64,000 nucleotides of DNA from Castanea sativa (GCF_040712315.1 NC_134020.1:38184751-38248750), one strand, 5' to 3'; positions 43,906 through 57,623 are shown, counted from the stretch's first letter. Notes: generated from the letters alone by a model not told the origin. A program made the numbers and translations.

Positions 43906-44837
43906 GAAGTTCATTGGGCTGTGCCACAGAGGGGGTCAAGTTCACAATGTGAAAACAACACCAGTATAGACTAAACCAGCTGATTTAGCAAGCTAAAAAG
44001 AAAGTATTTAACACAATAACTAGCTGTTCCTGCCGATAATATAATGAGGTTCTGCATTATAAAGGGTACAACTAGTTAGAGTAAGATTTAGGCGTAGGAG
44101 CTAGTTACAGTCATGTGCCTGTTTTATTATCAGTAACTGGCTAACTAGTACATAGACTGGTCCTCTTAACTGCTTTTGCAAAATGCCGTATCATACCATA
44201 CCTCAGGAAAACCTCAAATATAATGTCATGAAGATGGAAAGAACAAAATTTAATGAAATGTTTAGTTTGATTATATCAGTTGTTGCTCAAGCAATATAGT
44301 CAGGGCCTGCTTTGCAAAATGAACAGTAGTCTAAGATACATTAATCTGTTCATTTTATTCTTTGCATGTTCAGTGCGAGTCCAGTACAAACATAAAAGTA
44401 TTGCAGTATATAATTTAATAATGTGAAGCTTGAAAAGAGAACCCTGGTCCACAAAATAGAGAGTTCGATGATCAATGGATGATTAAAGCCAATTTCTAAT
44501 TTCCATAACCATACAAGAACACACTTTTGCTTTAACATAAATAATTTGATCAGCAGGACAGAAGTCAACTCTTTCCTTTCATTAAATAATCCAATTAATC
44601 AAACAATAGAACTATCAAATACCTCACCAGGAAGAAAAAAGAGGTTTGAACATCTGGCAAGCTAGAAAAATCTCAGATAACCAAAATCGAGATAGGAGGA
44701 AATATACTTTCTTAGAATAAGAAGGCATAAGAGGGGTATGTAAAGGTGAACAGTCACAAGATTACAACATAATATCACAAATGAAGACAATCGGTGGAAT
44801 GTTTGACACGAACTGAAAGAGGCTTTTTTCCTCATAG
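43906..44837. other. Probable 3' flank of the Cys-rich gene, unit B
   Basis: Collinear with 6,609-7,547. No independent gene supported. Confidence 0.4.
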
Positions 44838-45356
44838 CTAAAAGAAGTCATTGTACTGGTTAGTGAGAGAATTTTTGAGGTTTGAATACAAGCCATAGAG
44901 GGAATACTGCTGAAGGTTTTCGACTTCATACCATGAATTGAGAGCAATCAGATGCTTATCTGTGACAGAGAAAGCTAGCTGTATCCCAAGACTGCAATCT
45001 ACTGAACCCCCTCGGTTTTTCCAGCTGGATGTTCTAATGGCACAATCTTGTTTGTTGAGGCAAACAAAATTAGATTTACCTGAGCATGAAGCACATCCAT
45101 CTCTCTTCCAATACAAATTCTGCAGCCTACACTTCTGGAACTAAAGTACCTGTTTTGTTCAATGTCCATTTAGTTTAATTAGATCATAAAGAATATGAGA
45201 CATCTATTTAAAAGAATATGAACCAGGTACAAGCTTTTGCATCATTACCAGAGTGAAACTGGTTACAATGTAGGTGCTATTTGCAACAAAAGCAGGGAGA
45301 GACCTTGCCGCATACTTTCTCCCCGCAAATGCCACCATATTCCCACCATAAGTATC
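44838..45356 (-). pseudogene. Cys-rich protein fragment, unit B, nonsense at exon 2 start
   Basis: Exons at 45,356-45,249 and 45,149-44,838, as in unit A, with a better acceptor (AACAG). The third codon of exon 2 is TAG (45,143-45,141), where unit A has GAG, so the spliced frame stops before the Cys-rich part. Downstream the frame is otherwise open (CASCSGKSNFVCLNKQDC to NQYNDFF). Confidence 0.6.
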
Positions 45357-46822
45357 CTGTGAAGCACAAAATTTAAGTAACAGAATTATATTGCAGAGAA
45401 TAATGAGATCCCGATTACATGGACAACCACATGAAATTTACAGAAGATGAAATGCAAAGATGTATGGTACGGATACGGGTATGGGTACAGGTATAAAACG
45501 TTTCTTGAAAAATTTAGGGTACAATATGTCGAGGATATGTGTATTAATTTACTTATTAAATATATTTTTTATATATTGTTAAGCATTTTTTTTTTTTTAT
45601 TGTTAAGCGTACATCAATTTAAAAACAATAATGGATAATAAGTGAATCCATGACCATTAAATTTTGTGTAGAATACAAACCAAGATCCAAAAGAGTAAAA
45701 AAAAGATAATTAGATAAGTATTTAACATTGAAACCAATACATAAAGCATATAAATAAAACTTCTTGCAAGTTTGAGCTATCTCTCATTATTGGGGTTGGG
45801 TTACAATGGTTTCTAAGTCATATCACAAATGCATCCTAGATGTGTTGGCACTTAAAAAAAAATTGATGGGCCATGTATCTTAGAGGTATCTGGTATGAAA
45901 CCGGTATGAAGTTATCGGATATGGGTATGTGAGCTAAAATGAAGTATCTGTGCATCTTGCAACAGGGCAAGGTCCTAGAGATAAGATGACAAGGACCCAA
46001 AGAGGACACTACTCAAATCCCATCTTTATGTCTATTCTATAAATGGCCTAATTGACAATGATAATCTGTTTGTCAAAGAAAGAATAATTCTATTCCAAAA
46101 GTCTCTAATACATACCAAATGGCAATAGATACATCCAAAATAAAAATTCATGAACAAAATCATGCAATTGCATAAGTCATAAGTATGTGAATATGAAGTA
46201 ATATGAATTAGCACATGATATAGTGGACCACCTAGTGGAAATTGACTAGAACTAGGCCTTTCAATTTATTAGATTGATTGGAAACCGTGGTTTTCATGAT
46301 GACTTTCTACCCAACAACTCAACTGAACATAAACACCTTAATCAGAGGGTCAAGCAAGTATCAAATCTCATCACTAATATGATCATATCAACTTCAATGT
46401 ACAGTCTTACGACTAACTGAAGTTAGACCAATTTTTGTGCATGCAGAATCTGATTTCTGATATCCACATCCATTACGGATCAGATATCTGACAGGCTTTA
46501 GGTGCCATTTGGTTTGGCCTGTTATTAAGTGTCTTTCATTTATTGAATGATTTTGATTTTACCATTGCCTGATTGTTAGTTTATCAAACTTTCAGTTTAA
46601 ATTTTTAATCTTCTTATTCTTGGGTTAACCAAACACTATTTGAGATTTAGAAATGGATTTAATCCACAGAAAATCCAAACCAACGGGCAACAAGCACACT
46701 AAACCCCAAATAGTCTTAGCAGATCAAATAGGCCGTAACTTCTGAAAACATCAGCCACAACTCACGTGGAATGAGAAAAGCAAGTAGACTAAGGCAAATA
46801 TTTATGCTAGCTTACTTACTTA
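45357..46822. other. Gene-free spacer, unit B
   Basis: Collinear with 8,067-9,539. No supported gene. Confidence 0.45.
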
Positions 46823-47075
46823 GGATTGGTTTGGATAGAGATGATTGCGTCCACGTATTGGTTTTGAGCGTTTCAGCTTTTTTTTTTTTTTTTTCTGGGC
46901 AAGGGTTTCAACAGGGAAAAATTACTGTTCATCTACTGCGTGATTACTGTTTACGTACTGTTTATATACTGTTCACTCACTTTTCAGCCTGATCTACGAC
47001 ACTATTCACACATTTAAAAATTATTTTGCTACAATATTTTCAGTTTTCAGCTTTTAGCAGTATCCAAACAGACCC
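46823..47075. mobile_element. Tourist-like MITE, unit B orthologue
   Basis: Same site as 9,540-9,804, with TTA on both sides (46,820-46,822 and 47,076-47,078). Ends GGATTGGTTTGGATA and, inverted, GGGTCTGTTTGGATA. Confidence 0.8.
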
Positions 47076-47078
47076 TTA

Positions 47079-47688
47079 GACTTACATATGTTTCTCTTTT
47101 ATTAAATTTAAATTTTTAAATCCATATGCTTCCTTTTCTACATGGAATTCTCTGTCTCTGCTACTGTTTTGATTTCTTCCATTAATATTCCAAACGCTAA
47201 AGTGAGACATGCAGAACAAAGTTACAATTCTATTCTATGATCTATTTGCTGAGACAGATAGCACTAATTCTTTTTGTTGGATTTGCAACGTTGCACATAT
47301 AAAGGTGGTTGATGGTCATATACTTGGGGCAGCCCAAGTCCTATTTGTTTTTGGTCAATAGGCCAGCCCAAGTTCTATTTGTATCCGGATTGAATCTAAA
47401 TCAAAAGCATCATTATCTTCTCTAATGATTAAGAGCTAGCCGATTTGAGCAAATTTTGAAATTTCTCTATTTTTATTTATATGATAAATAACCAAATAGA
47501 AATTATAAATTCAATTTTTAGTTATTATTATTTTTGCATAAATGTAATAATATTCATACATAAGTAATAAATATACATATAGATCACATGGTAAACAAAC
47601 CGATATAATTCTTAATCTTTATAGATATGTTTGAACAGTGTCATAAGGAAAAAATGGTTGAAATGCCAAACCCAAGGAAATGAATATC
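47079..47688. other. Gene-free spacer, unit B
   Basis: Collinear with 9,808-10,408. Confidence 0.45.
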
Positions 47689-48238
47689 ATCTATACGAGT
47701 TTATTGGATGGTCTACTTTCATATTCTAGTCACAAGCTTCTACTCCTAGGAAAAATTTCATATGCGCCGAGCGCATGAGATACGGTCTCCGTCTCCTATG
47801 TCTTACATGATTGGGGCATGGCAGAAACTCCAATTTGTAAATCTTTTTCAGTCAACTTCTACCAGAGAAGAAAACATGCCAATATGCCCCATCCTTGGTC
47901 TCAATCCAGTGTGCATATTTTTCATTATTTTATTTGTTTTTAAAAAAATAAGCTGTGCAAAAGTAGAATTATATCTAGAAAGCTTTAAATGATTGATTGT
48001 ACCTAACCAAATAAACCTAAGCCAAATGAGAACTCAGAATTCTTGAAGCTGTCTTAAAGCACAAAATACACCTTATCAACAACCAGGAGTTTTTTACTAT
48101 CTTAGCAATTTCCCAGTATCAATGATATTCAATCATAACTTTTCATTAAGAAGAAAAATTGGAAATCACAACAAACACTTATCGCTATGAAAATAATTTT
48201 ATATCAACAAAATTCCTTTTAAGGATCTTCTCATTTAA
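47689..48238. repeat. 549-bp direct repeat, copy 2, unit B
   Basis: Counterpart of 10,409-10,957, with the same fusion to the LTR-retrotransposon remnant. Confidence 0.85.
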
Positions 48239-49812
48239 TTGCATTGCAAAATTCCTTTTGTAGCATTTTTTTAGTACTTTTAGTTTATCTTGAGTACTAA
48301 ACATTTGTGCCCTTGTTGGATTTTGTATCCTTAATGCAAATACTTTGATGTTTTGCATTGGTTGTGTTTGGACATACAATTGATTTTTGCTTTGCACTTG
48401 ATTGCATTGCGTGTCCAGATGACCATTTACTAGTTAAATGATCATTGTAGTCATTCTTTAATGACTGTTCATGTATGATCAAGTTATGCTTCATAGTAAT
48501 ATCTTGTTGTTAACTATGATCGCATTATACTTGCTTCTATATGTACCTTGTATTCAACTTGTCATGAGCTTAATGAAAGTTTTGTTTGTGTGCGAGTGTT
48601 TTAGGATACAGGTTTATTTGTACTTGTGCTTCACAGCTTCTAGATTAGGTGTGAGTGAGTTTTGCCATTTTTTCCAAACTCACGTTTAAGTCTAGATTCT
48701 GTTATAGAGTGTTTTATCACGGAATAGTCAAAGGGGGAGATTGTAAAGTTGTAATTTACAACTATTTTGTGTTGGGTTTAATTCCAGCCAAATTTGATTG
48801 TAATTTTATTCCATATTTTGTACCCTATATTTTATGCGGGATTTATTTGTAAGGATTGTGTGTGAGAGAGAGAGTATGAAGACTCAAGGCAACATTGAAG
48901 GAAAAAGAAGTTTTCGCGGGTAGCTCGTGAGTAGCCTTCCCGCGAAGTGAAGCATATGCTTAGCACATGACTAGAATGCGAAGACTCAAGACAGATGGTG
49001 ACAGCTGATTTTCGCGAGTGTCTCGCAGGTAAGGCCTTCCCGCAAGATACCCGCAAAACAGTTTGTTTTGCTATTATATCATATCTGCTCTACTATATCC
49101 TCATACACACTATATATACCATCATTACCCACATTTTGAAGAGAGAGCTTTTCAAAGAGAAAACCCTAGCCACAAACCCTTGAGAGTTAGAGATTGTCAT
49201 ACCCACAATCCTCTACACCATCCATTGTCGTTTTCCTCTACTCCTACCTCTCCATTTCCAAATTCTTGAGAGGTCGATAGCTCAAATACTTATCACACCC
49301 ATATTGAGTGTCAAGTGAGGTTTTGGTGCTGCTGGGAAGCATTGGAAGAAGCCAAGTTTTGGCAGATGCAATCGGGCGCATTTCGATATCCAGAAAGCTA
49401 GACAAAACATGGTTCCGAGAAATCTTGTTGAAATAGGAGTTTGGAGGGTTTAGGTACACTGGATAGATTAGGCTTGGTGGGTCTCTTACTATTCGTGTAT
49501 TCCTACTTATTGTCTAGTGGATCGATTTACTGCTTGGAGGGCTACGGAAAGGTTTTTCATCGAGTTCTTCGGTTTCCTCTTCGATAACACATCGGCGTGT
49601 TATCTTGTGTTTGCATTTCTCTCCCCTACTCTTTTAGCTTTCATATTACTGCTGTGTTGTAAGGAATATGGCTTAGAGTAGTTGTATTGTTTGTTTACTC
49701 GCATTTACTCTATTCCGCACTTAGTTTAAGTTATAGTAAAATCAATCGAGCCGTAATTTATTAATTTGGGTCTAAACAGCTCTTATGTTTTTAACACAAA
49801 TCCGAGCTCTCA
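48239..49812 (+). mobile_element. 3' remnant and 3' LTR of an LTR retrotransposon, unit B
   Basis: Purine tract AAAGGGGGAGAT then LTR from 48,742 (TGTAAAGTTG) to 49,812 (GAGCTCTCA). CG-rich hairpin at about 49,010-49,060 and TATA at about 49,111. Collinear with 10,958-12,533. Confidence 0.75.
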
Positions 49813-50066
49813 GCTTGGATGATAATGCTGCTTCTTGAATGCTTGGATACTAAGAAACGAACACCCCTGCAAAGTGGAAACGTTCAAAGATACATTAAGA
49901 TCATAATCTAGGCAAGGCATATTAATGGAAGAGTATGGACACAACCATATCTTGGAAGCATGATTTAATCAAAATCAAGTGATAAGGGATGGACTAACAG
50001 ATTTACCGAAAGATAAGACTTCCTTTTGAATGCTTGAATGATAAGACTGCTTTTTGAATGCTGAAA

Positions 50067-50214
50067 AATTATTGAATACTCTAGGAATACCATAAATGCA
50101 TACTCCCCTCTCACATGAATTGTGGGTTCCACTATAAATTTAATTAGTGGGACTCACAGTAATGTGAGAGTAGAGAGTACACATCTATGGTACTTCCGGA
50201 AGTACCCAATAATT
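50067..50214. mobile_element. Foldback MITE, unit B
   Basis: Counterpart of 12,760-12,911, with the same termini (ATTATTGAATACTC and inverted ATTATTGGGTACTTCC). Confidence 0.7.
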
Positions 50215-50360
50215 ACCCTTGAATGCTTGGATACTAAAAAACGAAACCCCTGCAAAGTAGAAACGTGCAAAGATACATCAAGATCATAATTTGGGCAAGG
50301 CTTATTAATGGAATAGTATGGACACAGGACACATTAGCTTGCACAGTTCACACAAACGCA

Positions 50361-50368
50361 TATATATA
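50361..50368 (+). promoter_or_regulatory. TATA box of the RABA4-like gene, unit B
   Basis: TATATATA about 100 bp before the ATG at 50,467, with the same CT-rich leader. Confidence 0.55.
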
Positions 50369-50466
50369 GCCCTTCCTTTCCGATTCTTGTACTTCCATAA
50401 AGTATAGCCCAGACATTCATTACTCTCTCTCTCTCTCTCAAATTGCTTTTTTATAATAGAAAGAAA

Positions 50467-53400
50467 ATGGCAAGCCATGGTAAAGAAGGATATGGAGTTT
50501 CGGAACAGAGGATTGACTGTGAATTCAAGGTGGTGCTGATAGGAGACTTTGAGGTTGGGAAGTGTCAGATACTGGCACGTTGCGAACGCAAAGAGTCCAA
50601 GACTGGTACCGCCGTTACTGTCAAGTACGAGACCCAAACCCTTCACATCGAGAAAAAGAGTGTCAAGGCCCACATCTGCGGCATCATTGGCCAAGAACGG
50701 TACGTACCTCTAGCTCTACAAATTTCTGACTTTAATTCACAGTTTTAGTATTTTTTTTAGTGTTTGTGTAAAACAATTTGTGTATAAGAAACACTACTCT
50801 TTGCGTAATTCCTAAGGATTTGATTTTAAGTTCAATGAGAACCAGGGGCTTACAATGATTTTTTGTTGGAGGAATCAAATTGTGATACCAATATATTACT
50901 CAAAATAAACTGCTACACGTGTGTATATAAGTTTTAATACTATGTAAGTCATAATTCATAATTTTTTTTGATATAATCATAATTCATAATTAATTGTATA
51001 CAAAATCAAAAACATTTGATGAATATATTTACAAGATAATTCTTAGGAGAACTTATCATCTTTTAAATTCTTTTAAATTCTAACGACAAAAATTGTCTAG
51101 TTTTTTTTTTTTTTTTTTATCCTCAAAAATTGTCTAGTTAAATGTTTGATATTTGACTTGTAGAAAAAAAAATAATAACAAAAGCAACCTAGTATAAAAT
51201 TTATGCTGAATAACAATTTTTCATAAAATAAAGGCTAATGTACAAACTACACCTTTAAAATTTGGGAATTTTTGGATTTTAAATCATAAAATTTCCATAT
51301 TTTAAATTTTCCCTTGAAGTTATATTATGTTGAAGAAAATACAATATTGGTCTCTCAAGTTTACTTTGTGTACGCAATTGGTCCTTCAAGTTTGAAGCGT
51401 ACGCAATTGGTCTAAAATGAGCAATATAAGTCCTTTTATTAACTTACACTAACGGCATTACTTATGTGACTAACGGACAACGACTTGGAATTTTATTTTA
51501 ATGATGTGACATATTTTAATTTAAAAATTACAAATTAAAAGTACATGTGAGAAACTTTTTTTTACAACAATACCAAATTTTAAAAACTCTTTTTTTTCTA
51601 CCAATTGTAAATATATCAAAATTCATGGGACCCATTGACGTGAACACAAACAACTTCTTCTTCTCTTCTAAATGACTTTCTTTCTTTTTTTTTGGTCTTG
51701 CACGAAACCCACTTATTGTTTTCTTCTTTCTTCTTTTTCTTTTTATTTCCTATCTCTCTTGCACAAAGCCACACACTGGTGGTCTAAGGTCTTCTTCTTC
51801 TTTTCTCTTTTCTTTTTTCTTTTTTTGGGGTGTTTACTGTTTTGCTATTTTGGTGGTCTTCTTGTTTCACATAAAATAAAACCCAATTGAATTTGACCCC
51901 ACCAACAAAACAAAATTCATAAAGATAGAATCTCAAACCCAAAAAACAAAACCTATTTGAGTTTAACCCTCACCCACAAAACACAAACCAAATCAAACAT
52001 TTAAAGAAAATAAAAGAAAGAAACAACAAAAGAGAAGCAAAGACGCTGCGAAGTGCAAAGTGCTATATGACACATAAGTAACACCGTTAATGACAGTTAG
52101 TAAAAGGACTTATATTGCTCATTTTGAAAACTTGAGGGACCAATTGTGCACGCTTCAAACTTAAGAGACCAATTGTGCACACAAGGTAAACTTAAGGGAC
52201 CAGTATCATACTTTTGCCTATTATGTTTGCATTAGTAGTCCATTTGTCCATATTTTCTGTTAAGTGTCACATAAACTTGTCATGCGTGTTTATTTCGTTC
52301 AATAAAATGATGCCACAATATTTTTGTAGCCTAAAAAGACTTTAAATAATTAATAACATGACATAATGAAAATGATGTGGCATTATTTTATTGGTCGAAC
52401 TAAACACGCATGGCAAACTTATATGACAATTAACGGAAAATATGAATGGAGGGGTTGCTGATGTGAACAAAATATGAGTTCTAGAGAAAAATCCAAATTC
52501 TAAAACTTCATAATGTAAAATCCAAAACTCCTCAAACTTCAAATAAATTTAAACTTTTATCATCTCCATAGTGAAATTAGAAAAATCTTCATTTTCAATA
52601 AGAATTACACAATTGTCTACCAAAGTAAGAAGTTTTAATGGATACAAAACTTTAATAGATACAAGTACAAATTTTACATTAAAAAAATAAAATTTAGAAA
52701 CAAAAACTACCTTGTCTTTATAATTAATAGACTAATTGAGAAATTCCTTCATATTTTTAAGAGCACCATTGAATTAACTCAAATATATGGTGGGGTCAAT
52801 TCCTATTTTATAGGCTATAACTTTAAAGTTATTGATACTTCTATATACTATAAAAGAAATTTTAAAAATTTTGGGGGAGGGGGGGGGCGGTGGGAGCAAC
52901 CATGTATAGGCCCATGATGAGAACAATATTGCATTCAAGATTTTCAGAACGTTGTTGTAGGTTCATTTGGGCTATAGCGTTGTTTTCTATAGTGGCATTT
53001 TTCCAAAACACTGTTATAGGTCCATCCCCTATAGTGGCATTTTTAAAATGCTGCTATAGGCGATTTTTTTTTTTAATTAGTTATAGTGGCATTTCAAAAC
53101 GTTGCTATAGCCAACAACCATAAAAGAAAAAAACCAGCAACCCCACCCCACCATTGTCTCTCTCTATCCAACAAACCTAGCACATTCAGCCACCCAAACA
53201 CCAATCACAACCAAAACCCAGCATATCCAGACACCCAAACATGAAAAACAACCCAAACAACATTGTTAAAAACAAAATACCCAGATTTTCAAAATACCCA
53301 AAAATTTCAAAATATCTAAAAATTTAAAGAGAGAGAGATGGTTACAACTTGGCACAATTTCTTGATCAAAGCCATGGGCTTTCGCTTCAGACCCCTCTGA

Positions 53401-53930
53401 AACCTACAAAATTTCACACACAAAATTAATAAAACAAATAAGTAAAAAATGAAAGATGAAATATATGAAGAAAAAAAAAGTACCTTCTACGAGCTTTGGC
53501 AGTGAAGAGCTTGACAAGGTCGTCGATGGACATGTCTAGAAGGGCATCCAAATCAACGCCTTTGAAGTGATCAAAACACCAATTCGACCACCCAACACCA
53601 AACCCAAGACCATTCCGGCCACCCAACATTGATCTGGGGAAGGGGAAATGCATTAGCGACCGAGGCTTTGCGAATCGGCAGCGAGGATCGGCATTGGGGT
53701 TGGGTCGGTGAAGTGGGTCAGAGACGTGGATCTGCTAATAGTGGATCAACAGTAAGAGTGAGAGTGTGAGAAAGAGAGTGAGAGAGTGGAGAGTTGTTCA
53801 AGTTTCAGCAAAAAAAGAGAGTTATTCGGGTAGAAAGAGTCAAGTATTTTTACTTCAAAAACTTTGGCTATTTCAATTTTTTTTGGCTGGACTTGTGGTG
53901 GCGCTTTCCAAACTCCACTATAGGTCCCTC

Positions 53931-53979
<49 letters not shown>

Positions 53980-54947
53980 TCTTTTTTTTTCAAGTTCAGC
54001 TATGTTGGCACTTTCCAAATGCCATTATAGGCCCTTAAGGACGGGACCTATTACGGTGTTTGAAAAATGCTGCTAAAGGCACTTCAAAATGCTACTATAG
54101 GCCCAATTTTTAGAAAAACCACTTTAGACCTTTCGAAATGCTGCTATAAAATACCTATAGAAGCTTTTTTTCAAAAACGCCGCTATATTGTACCTATAGC
54201 AACGTTTTTTAGAAATGTTGCTAAAAGAAACGCTGCTATAGCTAGCGTTTTTTGTAGTGAATATTACTATATTTGATGAGGTTAGCTTTGGTTTTTTTTA
54301 AAGAAAGCTTCTTAACCCTTTTGAATGTGCATCAAGAGGTTGATGTCAATTTTAATAATTGGCTTTAGTATAATTGAATCAATTTTGTTAGTATAATTTA
54401 TACTCATCTGATCATGTTTTTGGGTGGATTGAGCAGAAACAATGTAGATTCAAATGCAGATTACAAGGATGCTGATGGGGTAATACTGGTTTATGACATA
54501 ACTAACTGCAAGAGTTTTGATTGCATGACTTTTTGCCTGGAAGAGCTGCATCGCCATGCAAAGAAAAGACAAGCTATCATTCTGATAGGGAACAAAAGTG
54601 ATTACGAGAATGATCGTGAAGTTCTAAGAAAGGAAGCTTGTGGATTTGCTAAGAAGAACGGTCTGATTTTCTTGGAGATCTCAGCATTGGAAGGAACTGA
54701 TTTTGATAATGCCTTAAAGGCTTTGTTGACAAAGCTTGTGAACATTAACAACAATAATACCACCAACAGCAATAATACCACCACCAGTACCACCACATAT
54801 ACCAACACCAGCAATAATGTCACCAATACTACCACCAGCAGCCACAATAATAACAAGGCCTATCAGAATAATGGCAGCAACAATTCGAATCCGAGAAACG
54901 TCAATATAAAACAAAATTTTTATTTTTATTTTTATTTTAATTTTTAG
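50467..54947 (+). CDS. Degenerate RABA4-like Rab GTPase, unit B (2 exons)
   Basis: Exons 50,467-50,699 and 54,437-54,947, phase 2 intron, 247 codons, no stop. The P-loop is GDFEVGKC, G3 is GIIGQER, NKxD is NKSD and G5 is ISALEG. As in unit A, the Mg-binding Ser/Thr and the G3 Asp are missing and there is no C-terminal Cys. Against unit A, exon 1 has three differences, all changing amino acids (S/C, Y/F, P/R). In exon 2 amino-acid-changing differences outnumber silent ones (about 13 against 7), as expected for a protein no longer under strong constraint. The tail has many Asn and Thr codons (AAT and ACC repeats). The TAG stop falls inside the TTAGC target duplication of the neighbouring solo LTR. 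Confidence 0.7.
51337..52212. mobile_element. Long-TIR element, unit B, internally deleted
   Basis: Left arm from ACAATATTGG (51,339). The right arm is shortened: homology jumps from the point matching about 14,729 to that matching about 15,093, across a shared ACAT. The poly(A)-ended insert is mostly lost. Confidence 0.55.
52880..54259 (-). mobile_element. CACTA-like element fragment with captured gene, unit B
   Basis: Right end, inverted, CACTACAAAAAACGCTAGC, with subterminal GCTGCTATAG phrases. It carries extra subterminal repeats near 52,985-53,060 compared with unit A and a (CA)n(TA)n tract at 53,936-53,980 where unit A has (TA)n only. Confidence 0.6.
53345..53580 (-). pseudogene. Captured RPS15 (uS19) exon pair, unit B, frame intact
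   Basis: The first exon part reads [20 protein letters not shown] then FTAKARR and ends at 53,484 before GTACTT. The second, from 53,403, completes an Arg codon and reads [17 protein letters not shown]. Spliced, this gives about 46 consecutive residues of cytosolic ribosomal protein S15 without a break, unlike unit A. The start codon and the C-terminal two thirds of the protein are missing, so it is a captured fragment. Confidence 0.78.
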
Positions 54948-54948
54948 C

Positions 54949-56358
54949 TGTTAGGATGTGTGCCCTTAAATCCTATTGTATGATGCTATGTATGACATTA
55001 TGTATGACTTAATATTATGATTAATAAAGTTGTTTTATTATTATCTAAAATAATGGTAACATGAATATTAGGACATTATCATATAGTCCATGAGATGCAT
55101 AGTATGTGATCTATGTGATTTAGTCATAGAAAATATAGATCACAAGTTCTTTGTAAACTCAGAATTTTAATTCGTAGTCGGTGATGAAATTAGACATTTC
55201 ATCTACGAAGACTATAACATATTAACTAAGATGATTTGTCTTGATCATGGAAATGGAGATTTCTAGTTGGTATGTTGATATGTTTTAAGAGTTAAGACAT
55301 ATTGAACTGGACCGCTGTGAGATTTATTATTCTCCTAACGATTGTCAAATGAATAATAAACTCACGACTTTTATTTACATGAACTCTTAATCCTGAGAGG
55401 ATAATGGACTTGATCATGAGGTATAAGTTGCTTTGATATATCAAGAGTGAGATATAAAATAACGATCAAAACCTCAGTATGTTGGGCAGTCACATTTAGT
55501 GTTGATGGAACATATATTCTCAAGATGGAATTCATAGTCTCTTAACGGAGAAATAAAATATTCCCTTGAGATAAGTTTAATGGGTTTGGTTATTCAGAGA
55601 GTTAGGCCTAACCACTTTAGTAAGGAGTTATTAAAGTATATATTTATGGAATTGAATTTCATAAATATATGATAAATAACATTAAAATGATTAAACCGGG
55701 TACTCAAGGAATTAAGATGTAGTAATTTACAAAGTGGCAATCTACATTCATGACTTTGTACTACTACGAATATTTTATGAAAGGGCTACATGAATAATAA
55801 AGTCTTGGGATATAATTTATAAATAAGGCCTAGAGTACAACTATATTTATATAGTAGTATTAAATATAGTTAATGGTAATTTTAAACTTGTTAAGAGTTG
55901 ACAGAAAAGCTCAGGGCTCATTGGAGCTAGTGTCTTATTGGTCCCTTTTGGTCCCACTCCAAGCCACACACTTAAGCCCAATTGGAAAGGCCCAAAAGGC
56001 CGGCCCAATTAGATAATCAGTCAGATATTAAGGGAGAAACATACAGAATTTTTATGTATGAAAAAGAGACACTATTGAAAAATAGTGTGTATGTGAGTGT
56101 GAGACACTTTATCATTCTCCTTTAGAAACTGATTGAGAGACCACACTTCTTGGGCGTAAAGTGGAATTGGAGTGAAGATTAAAAGTATTCCCAAGTGCTT
56201 CTGATCTTTGTTTTTGAAATTTACCGCTTCAAGGTACGCTCTCTTGTTCTTGAATTCTGAAACTTATATGATGCATGTTATCAATTGTGAATGAACTAGC
56301 TTCGTTAATTTTTCGCTGCATATGTTTTGTATGAGATACAACCATGATTTAACAAACA
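54949..56358 (+). mobile_element. Solo copia-type LTR, unit B
   Basis: 1,410 bp, TGTTAGGATGTGTGCC to AACAAACA, between perfect TTAGC duplications (54,944-54,948 and 56,359-56,363). Longer than the unit A copy because it keeps about 115 bp near 55,810-55,925. Confidence 0.88.
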
Positions 56359-57623
56359 TTAGCAACCCAAGTGTGTAGCCTCCTAAGGTATTCTTTTCTT
56401 TCTCTCTCTATTTCTTTCTTCTTCTTCTTCTTTTGGAATTTTCAGAAGACTGCAGTATCACTCAGTAGTTCTGATGGCCAACAACTGATGTAATATTATA
56501 AAATCTTAATTTTATTTAAGAATTCTAAAACCTAAGAGAGAGATTGGACGTGGGATCCTTAAGGATCCTAATCTTCAGCTGTAAGATTAATCGATAACTT
56601 TTTGAATGTAATTGACTTATCTTGAAACTCTTTCAAAATCATTCCTTAATTTTCTCAACCATAGCAAGAAAATATTTGAACTTCTACAGATTGCAATAAT
56701 GTCCATCAACACATTACAATTGACCCCTAAAGATTAGAGAATTACAAATGAGGTCCCATTACTTACAATTTTATATCTATGTCCTTCCACCACACTCTAT
56801 TCCCACAAGCCACTAGGACTGGATTAATATCACTGTCATGTCCCTAGCTTATGTAACCCTTAATATCTTGATTTCATAATTTCTATTGGACTCCAAAATA
56901 TCTTTGAAAAACTCTTTAAATATATACATACAATATTATATATATGAAAAACATTTTTCAAAAATGTCACTGGCCGGTTTTGTTTTGAGTCCAACTTCAA
57001 TATGAACATCAACTAAATATACTCTCTTCTTTAGCGACTAGTGGATTCATTGTTGAGCATTTAAATATTTTACTCATTACACACATAACCCAATGTGTCT
57101 GTATATAGCCTTTAAAATTAGCATCACCAGTTGACACTGTCAAAGTTATGTGCATAATAAATAAATATACACAAACCTCTCATGTTTGAGGACAATAGAA
57201 AAATTGTGATAGAACAACCTTTTAATTAACAATGATCACTCCATAAGGTGTTCTTGATCGGATCTGATTTAGTGTATGTACTTGTTACATTACACCCACT
57301 TGTCTGCTTAAAGTCACTACCTAAATGATGGAGTAAATCATCCTATCATATAGCAACACAACAAGTGTAGGCTTCAGTGGTAATATTCAATTAATATCTA
57401 CAGCCAAGAACAATTTAATAATCTACGAAAAAAACATTACTCCCTGTCTTTGGCTCCTTAACCATTAACATCATTTTTCTACAAAGGTGACATCACATGC
57501 CACATTTAAATAATGAAATATTCCTATAAAAATTATGAATGTGAAAATAAAATTTTATTATCAAATAAAAATGCATTGTATTGTTTTTTAGGGCACATAA
57601 TTCTAACAATCTCCCACTTACAC

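Noticed and set aside
53936..53980. (CA)n(TA)n tract as a functional element
   Set aside because: Ordinary microsatellite, variable between the two units.
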